Shown here piece after piece: positions 7,322 to 17,094 of a stretch of 64,000 nucleotides of DNA. The position numbers and the translations under genes were made by a program. Below the pieces are notes generated by a model. The model was given only the letters and a program-made list of their open reading frames with translations, was not told the DNA's origin and searched no databases. The stretch comes from an uncultured Methanoregula sp. (GTDB lineage Archaea > Halobacteriota > Methanomicrobia > Methanomicrobiales > Methanospirillaceae), in contig NZ_OY787453.1 in assembly GCF_963678795.1 (NCBI RefSeq), positions 1,116,001-1,180,000 on the forward strand. Direction: 5' to 3'. Numbering within the stretch: position 1 is the stretch's first letter; every line of letters starts with the position of its first letter.

Positions 7322-9352
7322 ATGTATCGAATTCTCTATGTCGATGACGAATCCGGTCTGCTCGAAATTGCCAAGTTATTTCTGGAGGATGACGGGCAGA
7401 TCTCTGTAGATACCCAGACTTCAGCCAAAACTGCCCTCCCGCTCATCCTCAAAGAAAATTATGATGCGGTGATATCCGATTACCAGATGCCGGGGATGAA
7501 TGGCATTGAACTGTTAAAACGGGTACGGGCATCGGGTAGCAGCATCCCGTTTATTCTCTTCACCGGGAGAGGCCGGGAAGAGATCGTCATCCAGGCCCTG
7601 AATGAAGGGGCGGATTTCTATCTCCAGAAAGGCGGGGAACCGGTTTCCCAGTTCGCTGAACTCTCCAATAAAATCCAGTACGCCATCAACCGCAAACACA
7701 CAGAAGAGACTCTCCGGGAAAAGACCGGCGAACTTGACCGGTTCTTCACCACAAGCCTTGACCTCCTCTGCATTGCCGATACCGATGGTTACTTCCACCG
7801 TCTGAACCCTGAATGGGAACGTACGCTGGGATATCCCGTCAGTGAACTGGAAGGGAAAAAATTCCTTGATCTTGTCCACCCCGATGACAAATCGTCAACC
7901 ATTGAGGCGGTATCAAGACTGAACAGCCAGAATGCGATCCTCAATTTTGAGAACCGGTACCGTCACAAGGATGGCTCGTACCGCTGGATCGAATGGCGGT
8001 CATACCCTCACGGAAATTTATTTTATGCAACAGCACGCGACATCACCGATCGCAAGATGTCGGAGAAAGTACTGCAGGAGAGCGAGCAGAAATACCGTAA
8101 CCTCTACACGCACATGGTTGAGGGTGCTGCACTCCATGAACTCAGGGTTAACGATCAGGGGATTCCGGAAGATTATGTCATTATCGAGACCAACCCGGCA
8201 TTTGAAAAACATCTCGGGATCCCGAGGGAGTCCGTCATCGGCAGGACAAGCCGGGAAGCCTATGGTGTAGCAGATCCTCCCTACCTTGAACTCTATGCAC
8301 GGGTTGCCATGACGGGAAAATCGGAAGTCTTTGAGACTTTCTTCCAGCCCCTCGACAAGTATTTCTCCATATCGGTATACAGCCCGGAAAAAGGCATGTT
8401 TGCCACGATCTTTGAGGACATCACCAAGCGCAGGCGGGCGGAGGAGGCACTCAGGGCAAGTGAAGAGAAGTACCGCCGGATTGTTGAGACCGCAATGGAA
8501 GGGATCTGGTCCATGGATTCCGAATTTACTACGGTTTTTGTCAACCGGAAGATGGCTGAGATGCTGGGCTACACCACTCATGAGATGCTTGGCCGGAATA
8601 TCATGGATTTCATGGACCCGGAAGAGCTTGCTGACAATGCCACTAAGCTCGAGAACCGGATCCGGGGAATCAATGAATTCTATGAACGGAAATTCCGGTG
8701 CAGGGATGGCAGTATCCGATGGTTCGGGGTCTCGGTTACCGCACTTAAAGATCCCTCCGGAGCCTTTGGCGGTTCGTTTGCCATGCTGACCGATATTACC
8801 GACCGGAAACTGGCAGAGGACGAACTCAAAAAGAAGAATGAAGAGCTTGGTGCTGCATATGCGCAGCTTGCTGCTTCAGAAGAAGAACTCCGGCAGAACC
8901 TGGATGATCTTGCTGCAGGCGAACAGGAATTACGGAAAAGCGAGAGCAAATTCCGTGACCTGTTTAACAATGCAATCCTCGGTATCTTCCGGTCAACCCC
9001 GGACGGGCGTTACCTTGACATGAACCCGGCGTTTGCCCGGATCGCGGGGTACTCCTCGCCCCGGGAGATGATGGAGAGCGTCCTTGACATACGGCAGCTG
9101 TACATCCATTCCGAAGACCGGCAAAAAATCAGGGAGATGCTGTCAACTACCGGGGAAATCCGGAGCTTCGAGACCGAGATACGTCGCAGGGATGGAGTGA
9201 CGATCTGGATCGCAATCAATGCAAAAACGACCCGGGACAGTAGCGGGAATATCCTCTGGTATGATGGAACAATCGAAGAGATCACGGCCCGGAAAAAAGC
9301 CGAGGCAGAACTTGCGCGCTGGAATGCGGAGCTCCGATCAGGGCCCGGGTAA
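7322..9352 (+). CDS. Response-regulator receiver plus four PAS domains, no kinase domain
   Basis: A 676-residue soluble signalling protein. A receiver domain (about 3-118) has the acidic pocket VDDE, the phosphoacceptor Asp53 in ISDYQMPG, the Thr in LFTGRG and the Lys in LQKGG. Four PAS/PAC units follow (about 135-250, 260-375, 380-500, 545-665), the second-to-last linked by a coiled coil (DELKKKNEELGAAYAQLAAS). There is no His-kinase or ATPase domain. The end (ARKKAEAELARWNAELRSGPG) reads like the linker that normally precedes a kinase, so the protein may be truncated, although REC-PAS proteins without output are common in Methanomicrobiales. It probably relays redox or ligand signals from a partner kinase. 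Confidence 0.88.
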   Translation: MYRILYVDDESGLLEIAKLFLEDDGQISVDTQTSAKTALPLILKENYDAVISDYQMPGMNGIELLKRVRASGSSIPFILFTGRGREEIVIQALNEGADFYLQKGGEPVSQFAELSNKIQYAINRKHTEETLREKTGELDRFFTTSLDLLCIADTDGYFHRLNPEWERTLGYPVSELEGKKFLDLVHPDDKSSTIEAVSRLNSQNAILNFENRYRHKDGSYRWIEWRSYPHGNLFYATARDITDRKMSEKVLQESEQKYRNLYTHMVEGAALHELRVNDQGIPEDYVIIETNPAFEKHLGIPRESVIGRTSREAYGVADPPYLELYARVAMTGKSEVFETFFQPLDKYFSISVYSPEKGMFATIFEDITKRRRAEEALRASEEKYRRIVETAMEGIWSMDSEFTTVFVNRKMAEMLGYTTHEMLGRNIMDFMDPEELADNATKLENRIRGINEFYERKFRCRDGSIRWFGVSVTALKDPSGAFGGSFAMLTDITDRKLAEDELKKKNEELGAAYAQLAASEEELRQNLDDLAAGEQELRKSESKFRDLFNNAILGIFRSTPDGRYLDMNPAFARIAGYSSPREMMESVLDIRQLYIHSEDRQKIREMLSTTGEIRSFETEIRRRDGVTIWIAINAKTTRDSSGNILWYDGTIEEITARKKAEAELARWNAELRSGPG

Positions 9353-9398
9353 GATCCCACCCCCGCCCCACGGTTATCCGGCAGCCATCCGCTGCTGT

Positions 9399-9417
9399 CC
9401 CGGCACGAATTGCCGGG
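9399..9417. terminator. Hairpin between convergent genes
   Basis: A perfect 7-bp stem CCCGGCA/TGCCGGG with a 5-nt loop lies between two genes that end facing each other. There is no T-run, so a role in transcript ending or 3'-end stability is only suggested. Confidence 0.4.
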
Positions 9418-9435
9418 TAATGATACCGGAGATCT

Positions 9436-11820
9436 TCAGGATGTCCGAACGAACGGTCCGCTCTCCATCAGGCGCCGGCAGATCAGGGATGCGGTGATCC
9501 ACCCGTACTCCTTCTCGTACTCGTTGACGGACGTGTAGGAGAGCAGGTTCAGCGTGTACGGCAGAAGACCAAGATAGTACTGGGAGATATCCCCGTCACC
9601 GGGCGTGATCATGTCAGCATACTCCCGCAGTTTCCGGACACACCGGAAGGCTTTCTCAAGCGCCGGATCCCGTATAGTATGCGGAAGCTCCGGGATGTCG
9701 GAGAACGTTCGTGCAGAGAGGAACGGGACATCCAGGCTCACGAGTTCCGCCAGGGTCTCGCGGGAGCTTGTCTTTACCATCTCGCCCTTGAGCACCGCTT
9801 CCAGTTTCACAATATCCCGCAGGATGTGCGAGTACCGGGTCTCGGCAAAATCGATCAGCCACAGGTTGCCCGTCTCGTCCATCAGGACATTTTTCATGTT
9901 CAGGTCCCCATGGACCGAGCTCTCGTAGACCTCAAATAACCACGATAACCGCTCAGGCATGACCTTCTCCACGAACCAGAGCGGGTTTGTGGATCTCCCG
10001 AGGCCAAAAGGGAGCTCGATCTCTTCCTCTCCCGGGTCTGCACCGAATTTCGATGCAGCATATGCCCGGATCTCTTCGTATTTCCAGAACCGGTTGTATT
10101 CCTGGTACAGGGCGATCTCCTTTTTCTTCGGATCCCCGTACCATCCGCGGAGGACCACCCGGAAGAGAGCATCGAACACCGGCAGGATCTCGTCGGTTGT
10201 GCGGGACAGGTAGAAATCCTCCAAGGAGAAAATGTTACTATCAGGGCCCCGGATGCCGACAAAATTGTAGAGGATGCCCCCGTATTCCCCAAGCCGCTCG
10301 GTCTCGATAATCTGCGTAGCATTGTTCTGGATATAGCGCTTCACGTGATCAGTATACCCGCGTATCTCATCCTCGATGACCGGCCATTTCCCGAGTTTCA
10401 TCACGAGCGGCATCATCGACCTGCCCCTGCTGTCCCGTGCATTGACCCGGAACACGAGCGTGCCGGAAAAGCCGCCGGTCAGGGGGATAAGTTCAATGTC
10501 CCGGCACCCGGGATGCAGCCAGCGGGTGATCGTCTCAAAGGTCCGGTTCCATCCGGGGCATTCCCCCGCGATGCGGATCGGCATACGGCCGGTATGTTCG
10601 ATTGCGGAGAGATAAGTGACCCCGAGCACTGCCCGGGACAGCAGGGTTCCGGCAGAGAGCCTCACGAGATCAATGCAGGGTTCCTGCCCGCACGTTGTGG
10701 CAACGAGCCGGGAGATATCCCGGGTTGTGAACGTGGGAGGTGCATCGAAAACGAGGCCGGTCTGGTACAGGAACAGGTCCTGCCTCCCGGCTTCCTGCCC
10801 GTTCTGGCAGAGGATCAGATCGAGCGCGTCATGGTCATAGGCTGACAGGTCGGCTGTGGTGTCAATACCGATCCCGAACGAGACCAGTGTCATGCTCCGG
10901 TAGAGTGGATCTGAGCGTATTTTTTTCCCGGGAGAACAGGCATCGGGCGTTCCTGCCAGGTCGTTGATACCCGCATACATGACCATGCTGATGATTGGTG
11001 GGCAGTTCTTTCGTGAGGCCCTTGCATGCGCTGCGATGTCAGAGAAAATGTCTGAAAGGCTGAAGCCCTCCGGGCGGACCGGCCCGGCGACAAGGATCTC
11101 GTGGAACTGCCCGTCCACTGCTGCCGAGAATGCGCAGTTGAGCAGGACCCGGGGAGCATCTTTGCGGGGAATGAGGAAATCCGGCGGATCTGGACTCTCA
11201 AACGGTTTCCAGAAGATGGCATTTCCTGTTGTCAGGAGCATGCCCCGGTCGGGAAAACTTTCGGCTGCGGATTCCCCCACGTCACCGATGCCCATGGAAT
11301 ACTCACCTGGGGTAAAAATACGGGGCATGAGGTCTTCGGGATCAAGAATTCCTGCGCAGATCTTTTCCTCAGAACCGGAGACCTTCAGGACAGCACAGTA
11401 GTCCGGGAAGGATTCAGCAGAAAGCCGCACGTGGGCTGCTTCCGGAATGGCTGTTTCCCCGCAGGCCTCTGCCGGGCCTTTCTCCAGCCGGCACCGGTGT
11501 AATGCCTCGTCCCGGGTTGAACAGAGAGTGAAAACCCGGTCAAATCCGGTGATCTCAAGGACTTTTAATACCGCGGGCTGGACAGAACAAAGAAGCAGGT
11601 GCCCGTCTCTCTCCCGGAGTGCCTTCTCAAGACCCATGAACACCCGGATTCCCGCGCTGCTCATGTACGACACCCCCGCCATATCGAAGAGCACTGCACG
11701 ATCTGCGGGAACAACGTGCTCTTTTACTGCGGTGTCGAGCCGGATGGATCCGGAAGCGTCAATCCTCCCGTCGAGAATGAACAGGGCAGCCGTGTCCGTC
11801 CTGAGAAACCGGTATTCCAT
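9436..11820 (-). CDS. STAS domain fused to an aminoglycoside-phosphotransferase-like kinase domain
   Basis: About 794 residues. The N-terminal STAS domain (about 1-105) contains FDMAGVSYMSSAGIRVFMG, the anti-sigma-factor-antagonist signature with the Ser that is phosphorylated in SpoIIAA-like proteins. The middle (about 150-400) is an alpha/beta region I do not recognise (TTGNAIFWKPF, LNCAFSAAVDGQFHEIL). The C-terminal part has the APH/protein-kinase-like catalytic loop VHGDLNMKNVLMDETGN and the metal-binding LIDFAET. A STAS module with its own kinase-like domain in one chain suggests a self-contained phospho-switch; the archaeal target cannot be a sigma factor. The start ATG at 11818-11820 has an AGGGG site 9 nt upstream; an earlier in-frame TTG (11844) looks worse. 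Confidence 0.8.
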   Translation of the reverse strand: MEYRFLRTDTAALFILDGRIDASGSIRLDTAVKEHVVPADRAVLFDMAGVSYMSSAGIRVFMGLEKALRERDGHLLLCSVQPAVLKVLEITGFDRVFTLCSTRDEALHRCRLEKGPAEACGETAIPEAAHVRLSAESFPDYCAVLKVSGSEEKICAGILDPEDLMPRIFTPGEYSMGIGDVGESAAESFPDRGMLLTTGNAIFWKPFESPDPPDFLIPRKDAPRVLLNCAFSAAVDGQFHEILVAGPVRPEGFSLSDIFSDIAAHARASRKNCPPIISMVMYAGINDLAGTPDACSPGKKIRSDPLYRSMTLVSFGIGIDTTADLSAYDHDALDLILCQNGQEAGRQDLFLYQTGLVFDAPPTFTTRDISRLVATTCGQEPCIDLVRLSAGTLLSRAVLGVTYLSAIEHTGRMPIRIAGECPGWNRTFETITRWLHPGCRDIELIPLTGGFSGTLVFRVNARDSRGRSMMPLVMKLGKWPVIEDEIRGYTDHVKRYIQNNATQIIETERLGEYGGILYNFVGIRGPDSNIFSLEDFYLSRTTDEILPVFDALFRVVLRGWYGDPKKKEIALYQEYNRFWKYEEIRAYAASKFGADPGEEEIELPFGLGRSTNPLWFVEKVMPERLSWLFEVYESSVHGDLNMKNVLMDETGNLWLIDFAETRYSHILRDIVKLEAVLKGEMVKTSSRETLAELVSLDVPFLSARTFSDIPELPHTIRDPALEKAFRCVRKLREYADMITPGDGDISQYYLGLLPYTLNLLSYTSVNEYEKEYGWITASLICRRLMESGPFVRTS

Positions 11821-11965
11821 CAGCTGCGCCCCTGCCCATTGCAAAAAGACCGGATTTGTAATCCGGTATGAATACTGTTACTCTGACGTTCCCGTTGATA
11901 TTCCGCTTTTTTCTCCACGGTAACCGGACGCTCCTTCCCTTATCAGGATAGATGTTGTTCTTCCG

Positions 11966-12442
11966 GTGCAAAAATATCCTTGTTTTTGTACGCCCGGAAT
12001 TTCTGTTTCTTATGGATGGATTCCGGATATTGATGTGCCGGCAGCATTAATCTCGTACACCTGCCATACGATTCGGAAATCTGTTGAAAAAGAACTACAT
12101 CCATATCATATCGGATGGGGACACTTCGCAATCCTTATGTCTCTTTACGAGAAGGAAGGCCGGCGCCAGGATCGCCTTGCATTATCCCGTGGGTTTGATA
12201 AAACGATGATTGCAAAATCTGTTGTCAGACCGGAGGACGAGAGCTCTGTCCGCCGTGAGATTGATCAGGATGACAAGCGGGTAAAACGACTGTACCTTAC
12301 AAAAAACCTTACTCCCCGCCCGGAGATGGAACGAACCGGTTACCGGCTGAATACGTTGCTGATGAGGGATTGTAATTGCGATGAATCAGCCACGGCAATG
12401 AGTAATCTGCGAAAGATTGCATTGAATGCATCGGAATTGTGA
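11966..12442 (+). CDS. MarR-family regulator, possibly degenerating
   Basis: A winged-helix protein with MarR features: a dimerisation helix (ISYTCHTIRKSVEKELHPY), IGWGHFAILMSLYEKEG, the recognition helix region (RLALSRGFDKTMIAKSV) and the wing VRREIDQDDKRVKRLYLT. The segment between recognition helix and wing reads VRPEDESS where family members have a pattern like LEDEGF, and the N-terminus is odd, so the gene may be decaying. The first start is a GTG at 11966; a second GTG at 12035 (VPAALISY) gives a length closer to MarR proteins. No neighbour reveals its target. Confidence 0.6.
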   Translation: MQKYPCFCTPGISVSYGWIPDIDVPAALISYTCHTIRKSVEKELHPYHIGWGHFAILMSLYEKEGRRQDRLALSRGFDKTMIAKSVVRPEDESSVRREIDQDDKRVKRLYLTKNLTPRPEMERTGYRLNTLLMRDCNCDESATAMSNLRKIALNASEL

Positions 12443-12592
12443 TGAGTGAACGGGAAATGGCCCGATTATCGGCCATGAAGTCTGGAGAACAGAAACACCG
12501 GCGACCAGGTGCTGCTGACAGAATTCAGATGTTAAAAGTCAAATTTTCTTTTGTATTAATCCACCGTTAACTGTGTGTTAAGAAAAATGGAG

Positions 12593-13186
12593 TTATCTCT
12601 TCTTCCAGAGATACGCCTCGTACCCCAGCAGGACCAGGATAACGAGCAGCCCGCCAAGGAAGAAGGCGATTGCAAAATCCGGAGATGGCGATCCGGAGAG
12701 AGCCTCTCCCCCATACGCGGCTTTTGCCGCCATAACATTCATTTCACGATCTGCCTGCATAGGCATTGGAGCAGTTGCGGTCATGCCAACGGGACCGCCG
12801 AGGAATGGCGCAAGGAACGCAAGCCCGAGGGTGGCAACAACCACGATCCCGAAGAGGGAGGCATATTTCAGGAGGAGGGATCGCACGTTCGAATGCCTCG
12901 GGGCTACGATCAGGAGCTGGTTTGTCAGCGAATAAATCTTCACTTCCCGCCCCTTGACACTGTATTTTGTCTCCGCAACCGAGATGAGTCCTGCATCCAG
13001 CAGGTTCTCAAGATGGTACTTTGCAGTATTCATGGGGAGCTTCAGATGGTCCGCGATATCAGTAAGGCTCTTTGGGCCATCTCCGAGAAGATGGAGGATA
13101 TCCCCACCGGTCTGGCTTGCCATCGCTTTTGCGATCTTCTGAGCCCGCTGGTCACCGGGCTCAAGAAGTACAACATCGTCAGCCAT
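12593..13186 (-). CDS. Winged-helix regulator with two C-terminal membrane helices
   Basis: About 197 residues. An ArsR-like winged helix (about 12-90: GGDILHLLGDGPKSLTDIAD, MNTAKYHLENLLDAGLIS) is followed by a hydrophobic segment (LFGIVVVATLGLAFLAPFLG), an external loop, and a second one (IAFFLGGLLVILVLLGYEAY) with a basic tail. It is probably a membrane-tethered DNA-binding regulator. I chose the ATG at 13184-13186 (MADDVVLLEP); it overlaps the alaS stop by 8 nt, indicating translational coupling. An upstream GTG (13219) would extend deeper into alaS. It is last in the nif3-SWIM-alaS-wHTH set. Confidence 0.8.
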   Translation of the reverse strand: MADDVVLLEPGDQRAQKIAKAMASQTGGDILHLLGDGPKSLTDIADHLKLPMNTAKYHLENLLDAGLISVAETKYSVKGREVKIYSLTNQLLIVAPRHSNVRSLLLKYASLFGIVVVATLGLAFLAPFLGGPVGMTATAPMPMQADREMNVMAAKAAYGGEALSGSPSPDFAIAFFLGGLLVILVLLGYEAYLWKKR

Positions 13187-15920
13187 GAAGGGCGTCAATG
13201 ATCCGTTCGCGTCCGACATTCAGTGCCAGATCGAGCTGGTTTGCATCCGGGCCGCCGCCCTGGGCCAGTGCCGGCTTCCCGCCACCTTTCCCGCCCAGCA
13301 GGCTGCAGACCTGCCCGATGATTTCCCCGGCGTTCACCCGCGGATCTCCGGATGCAAGGACCACCCGGACCGTCTCGCCGGCTGTTGCAAGGAGAGCAAT
13401 GCCACCTTTTTCCGCAATGCCGGCTGCGAGGGTTGAGAGTTCTTTCTGCGGCAGGTCAACACGCCGGACAATAACCTCAACTCCTCCAAGGGATTCTCCC
13501 GTGATTGTCTGCAGCTCCAGCTCCACCAGTTTTGCGCTCATGCGCTCGATATCCTTCTTCTGGTCTTTCCATTCCGTGAAGAAACGGGTGACCGTTGCCG
13601 GCAGGTTCTCGTGCTGGACTGACAGGATATCGGCAGAGGCAGAGACGATCTGTTCCAGGTGCTGCATATAGTAGATTGCTGCTACTCCGGCAGCAAACTC
13701 TATCCGCTCGATCCCATCCTGGATGTGCTCGACACGGATGATCTTGATCATGCCGACTTCCCCGGTACTCCGGCAGTGGGTACCGGCACAGGCTTCGATA
13801 TCTCCTGCAACTTTGACAATGCGGATATCCCGGCCCGGGGGGACACCTCCCTGGTAGAGGGAGAACCCGTATTTCTGTTCGGCTTTTGTCCGGTCCTCAA
13901 CTGAGATCTCAACGGACTGGTTTGCCATGATCATCCGGTTTGCGGCCACTTCGATCCGGTGAAGCTCGTCAGCGGTAATATGCTTGAAATGGCGGATATC
14001 AACGCGGGAGCTCTCGCTGCCTTTCTGGGCACCGGCCTGGTGAATATGTGCCCCGAGGACTTCTTTTGTCGCGTGGAGGAGAACATGGGTAGCCGTGTGG
14101 TGACGCATCAGCGACCAGCGGCGTTCTTCGTCTACCATTCCTTTGACCCGGTCGCCCCGGCCCAGCATCCCGCCGGCAATATGATGGAGTACAACCTCGC
14201 CAACCTTGATGACGCCGTCAACCTGTACCATACTCTCCATGCTGACAAGCGTCCCGGTATCTGCGGGCTGCCCGCCGCCTTCCGGATAGAACAGGGTCTG
14301 GTCGAGCACCGCGTAGTTATCGAAGTAGTCGAGGACAACTGCTTCGAACTCTATGGTGGAGGGTTGCTCGTAATAGAGTTTTTTCGTTGGCGGGAGTCCC
14401 TGGACACGGGCAGTATATTTCCCGGTCTTGTCCACCTCGGCTTCTTTCTTGGCTTCCGAGTGCTGGTCGGCAACAATGGAGTAGAAGTTATCGGGCAGGT
14501 CGACGACTGCGCCCTCTTTTGTGGCAATATCCTTTACCATCTCGGGCTGGATACCATGGGAATCATAGAGCGTGATGATCTCGGAGAGAGGTACGCGCTG
14601 GCTTTTTGCCTTGTATGTCTTTGCGATCTTCTGGACGATCCGGGTGCCGCGTTCGAGCGTGGAGGCATATTTCTCGGTCTCCCGGTCCACGATCTCGCGG
14701 ACAACGCTTATGTCCTGCTCGAACTTGTTCATCCCGATGATCCGGGTCTGCTGCTCGATGAGATCGGCAAGGGGTTCCTGGATTTTGAGCTCGTTCATCA
14801 TCCGGAGTGTCCTGCGGATGACAAGCCGTGCAAGGTAGCCTTCGCGGACATTGGATGGCACGATGCAGTCGCCAAGCATGTAGGCAAGACAGCGGGTGTG
14901 GTCAACCACCGCGTATACTTTCTCGACGGGAGTTATCATCTTGTCAAGTTTGTCAGGAGAGATATCGATTGCTGCTGCCACCTTCTTGCGCAGGTTGAAG
15001 AGGTTGGTACCCGAGATGTCCATGAGGCCTGCGTACTTTGCATTGAGGGCAAGGATCTTTGTGTAATCCTTGTTGTCGAGCATGTGGTTGAGGCCGGCGG
15101 CACTCATCACCCGGCTGACCATCTCCGGGAATACAGCATCGTAAATGGTAGGTGAGCCCTTCGATGCCCAGACAAGACGTTCAAGCCCGTAACCCGTGTC
15201 AACAATACGGAGCTTCATGGGGTAGTACATCTCGCCCTTGAGATCATAGCCGGGCTGGCCGGTGTTCTGCCGCCCGAGGCTCATGAAGACCAGCGTCGCG
15301 ACTTCGAGACCGCCGATAAGGACTTCAACGCTCGGCCCGGCATTCCCGCCGCCGATCCACGGGTTTTCCTTGTACGTGACCCGGTTGACGTCTCCTCCGA
15401 TCGAGGCGATGAACTGGTCGCAGAGTTCAACCGTACGGTCTTTCCAGTAGATCTCTTCTGTCGGGGTGTTGAAGGCATGGTGGGCCATCATCTCGAATGT
15501 GGTGAGGTGCCGGCCGGATTTTCCGACAGAGTCGAGGTCATTGAGCCGGATACATGGCTGGGAGATGGTGAGGGGGTTTGCCGGTGGCGGCACAACCCCG
15601 CTTGTCACGAACGGCTGGAAATCTGCAATCGATGCGATCGTGAGATAGATATCGTCCCTCCACCGGGCTGCAACCGGGTATCGTTCGATCCGCGTGTGCC
15701 CCTGTTTCTCAAAAAAGGAGAGGTAGGCCTCGCGCATGGTATCGAGGGTGTGCGGTCGGAAGATCGGGTCGCCGATGAAGTTATAGGGTTCGCAGGGAGC
15801 ATCGCCGCAGATCTCCCGGGAGGGATCGCGGGTCCAGAAGGCTGAACCACAGGCCTTGCAGATCTTACGGACGAAACCCTGGGTTTTAAAATAATCGAGC
15901 TTGTATTCCTCTTCGAGCAT
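13179..15920 (-). CDS. alaS: Alanyl-tRNA synthetase, archaeal type
   Basis: A 913-residue enzyme that charges tRNA-Ala. The N-terminal archaeal extension has a zinc-type module (ICKACGSAFWTRDPSREICG). The class II catalytic core covers about 60-480 (ARWRDDIYLT, GNAGPSVEVLIGG). The editing domain carries the metal-binding HHTATHVLLHA and CAGTHCRSTGEVG, which remove mischarged serine and glycine. The end has the Gly-rich C-Ala region (GGKGGGKPALAQGGG). Length and order match archaeal AlaRS. It lies 61 nt behind the SWIM-domain gene on the same strand and overlaps the following regulator gene. Confidence 0.98.
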   Translation of the reverse strand: MLEEEYKLDYFKTQGFVRKICKACGSAFWTRDPSREICGDAPCEPYNFIGDPIFRPHTLDTMREAYLSFFEKQGHTRIERYPVAARWRDDIYLTIASIADFQPFVTSGVVPPPANPLTISQPCIRLNDLDSVGKSGRHLTTFEMMAHHAFNTPTEEIYWKDRTVELCDQFIASIGGDVNRVTYKENPWIGGGNAGPSVEVLIGGLEVATLVFMSLGRQNTGQPGYDLKGEMYYPMKLRIVDTGYGLERLVWASKGSPTIYDAVFPEMVSRVMSAAGLNHMLDNKDYTKILALNAKYAGLMDISGTNLFNLRKKVAAAIDISPDKLDKMITPVEKVYAVVDHTRCLAYMLGDCIVPSNVREGYLARLVIRRTLRMMNELKIQEPLADLIEQQTRIIGMNKFEQDISVVREIVDRETEKYASTLERGTRIVQKIAKTYKAKSQRVPLSEIITLYDSHGIQPEMVKDIATKEGAVVDLPDNFYSIVADQHSEAKKEAEVDKTGKYTARVQGLPPTKKLYYEQPSTIEFEAVVLDYFDNYAVLDQTLFYPEGGGQPADTGTLVSMESMVQVDGVIKVGEVVLHHIAGGMLGRGDRVKGMVDEERRWSLMRHHTATHVLLHATKEVLGAHIHQAGAQKGSESSRVDIRHFKHITADELHRIEVAANRMIMANQSVEISVEDRTKAEQKYGFSLYQGGVPPGRDIRIVKVAGDIEACAGTHCRSTGEVGMIKIIRVEHIQDGIERIEFAAGVAAIYYMQHLEQIVSASADILSVQHENLPATVTRFFTEWKDQKKDIERMSAKLVELELQTITGESLGGVEVIVRRVDLPQKELSTLAAGIAEKGGIALLATAGETVRVVLASGDPRVNAGEIIGQVCSLLGGKGGGKPALAQGGGPDANQLDLALNVGRERIIDALHG

Positions 15921-15981
15921 GAGTGATCACACAATCGTCAGTACAGTTGATTACAAAAGGTAATGAGGATATTGTTCCGGC

Positions 15982-16299
15982 TCATTTTCTGAGTTCGTCC
16001 TGGTACCAGCTATCAACGGATTCATATACGCCGGTCACTTCGGCGATCCGCACCGCAAGGATGTGCGAACAGGACCTGCCGCGGTACAGGAAATCGCCGC
16101 ACGTGCAGAAATCCTCGTCGATAATATAAGGATCGGACCTGCCCTGGACAACAAAAAAGTCCCGGTATTTTTTTACCTTTTTTGCATCGAGGATAGAAAG
16201 CGCCTTTTTTCCCCGCGGGCCGTATTCCTGCTCTATTTCCTGTCGCAGGTCTGCATCCAGTTCCTTCCTGGCGGCAAGGCGCTTGAAGAGATCGCTCAT
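15982..16299 (-). CDS. SWIM zinc-finger protein
   Basis: About 105 residues with the SWIM signature C-x-C-x(n)-C-x-H in EDFCTCGDFLYRGRSCSHIL; the finger binds zinc and usually DNA or protein. An N-terminal helical part (LFKRLAARKELDADLRQEIE) and a basic strand (KKVKKYRDFFVVQGR) precede it. The start ATG overlaps the stop of the upstream nif3-like gene as ATGA, so the two are co-translated. Small SWIM proteins of this size in archaea have been linked to recombination or repair partners, but nothing here identifies one. Confidence 0.85.
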   Translation of the reverse strand: MSDLFKRLAARKELDADLRQEIEQEYGPRGKKALSILDAKKVKKYRDFFVVQGRSDPYIIDEDFCTCGDFLYRGRSCSHILAVRIAEVTGVYESVDSWYQDELRK

Positions 16300-17003
16300 G
16301 TGATGACAGCGATGACCGGTGGATCGGCAATAAATTTCCACCCGAGGTTTCTGGCAAGGCGCTCCATTGCCGGGGCCTCCAGCGCATAATGGGTAGCCTC
16401 GATACAGGGCATCGGGGCGGAACGGTACACGGAGTGTTTCAGTTCTGCCGACAGGAAGGCGTCGGCACCCAGGGCTTTTGCCTCGGTCATGAAGGAGAGG
16501 TCAAACCCGCTCCCGCCAACGAGCGCAAGCCGCCGGGGCTTTTTGATCTTTCCCCATACCCGGACCGGTCCGCCAATGCGGCGTGCGATCTCCTCAACGG
16601 AAAGCGTACAGTCACCGGTCAGTCCCAGGGTCATGGGTTCGGTATTGGAGAGGGAGAGGAGATCTGCAAGGCAGTCATTCACACCGCACGACGCCCGGTC
16701 GAAATTCGTGTGCATGACATAGAGATTCAGGTTGTCCGAGAGTACATCCCGCATCAGGGACGAGGTTGCACCGGTCAGCGAGGTCAAAGGCGTCCAGAGC
16801 GGGGTATGGTGGACAACCAGCATATCGGCATGGGCAGATATCGCTTTTTTTACTACGGCAGGAGTTGCATCCAGGGCGCAGCAGATCGTTTTGAGGGTAC
16901 GTTTCCCTTCCACGATAAGGCCGATTTTACCTGCATCAAAATCCTCGGCCAGCTCCGGAGGCGCCAGCTGCTCCATCTCCGCAATGAAGGTAATCAGATC
17001 CAT
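16296..17003 (-). CDS. Nif3/DUF34-type dinuclear metal protein
   Basis: A 235-residue Nif3-like protein (once called GTP cyclohydrolase type 2-like). Visible motifs are GLIVEG, ICCALDATPAVV, the metal-binding VVHHTPLW and MHTNFD, and the C-terminal LSAELKH plus a His in EATHYALE. The family binds two metal ions; its cellular role is unsettled. It is the first gene of a minus-strand set with the SWIM protein (ATGA overlap) and probably alaS, and is divergent from the homocysteine genes. Confidence 0.92.
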   Translation of the reverse strand: MDLITFIAEMEQLAPPELAEDFDAGKIGLIVEGKRTLKTICCALDATPAVVKKAISAHADMLVVHHTPLWTPLTSLTGATSSLMRDVLSDNLNLYVMHTNFDRASCGVNDCLADLLSLSNTEPMTLGLTGDCTLSVEEIARRIGGPVRVWGKIKKPRRLALVGGSGFDLSFMTEAKALGADAFLSAELKHSVYRSAPMPCIEATHYALEAPAMERLARNLGWKFIADPPVIAVIT

Positions 17004-17063
17004 ACAGGATCATGGTTGTCCGGGGTTAAAATCACATTTATTATCGCAGGTAATAACAAACAG

Positions 17064-17073
17064 TTTTAATATT
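17064..17073 (+). promoter_or_regulatory. TATA box of the homocysteine operon
   Basis: TTTTAATATT sits about 27 nt before the ATG at 17095, so the transcript is probably leaderless. No ribosome binding site is visible before that ATG. Confidence 0.5.
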
Positions 17074-17094
17074 CGTAAAAACGTATTTCTGAAT

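Noticed and set aside
13959..15155. A 398-codon plus-strand frame inside alaS
   Set aside because: It is the antisense of a strongly conserved synthetase; no ribosome binding site and no family signs.
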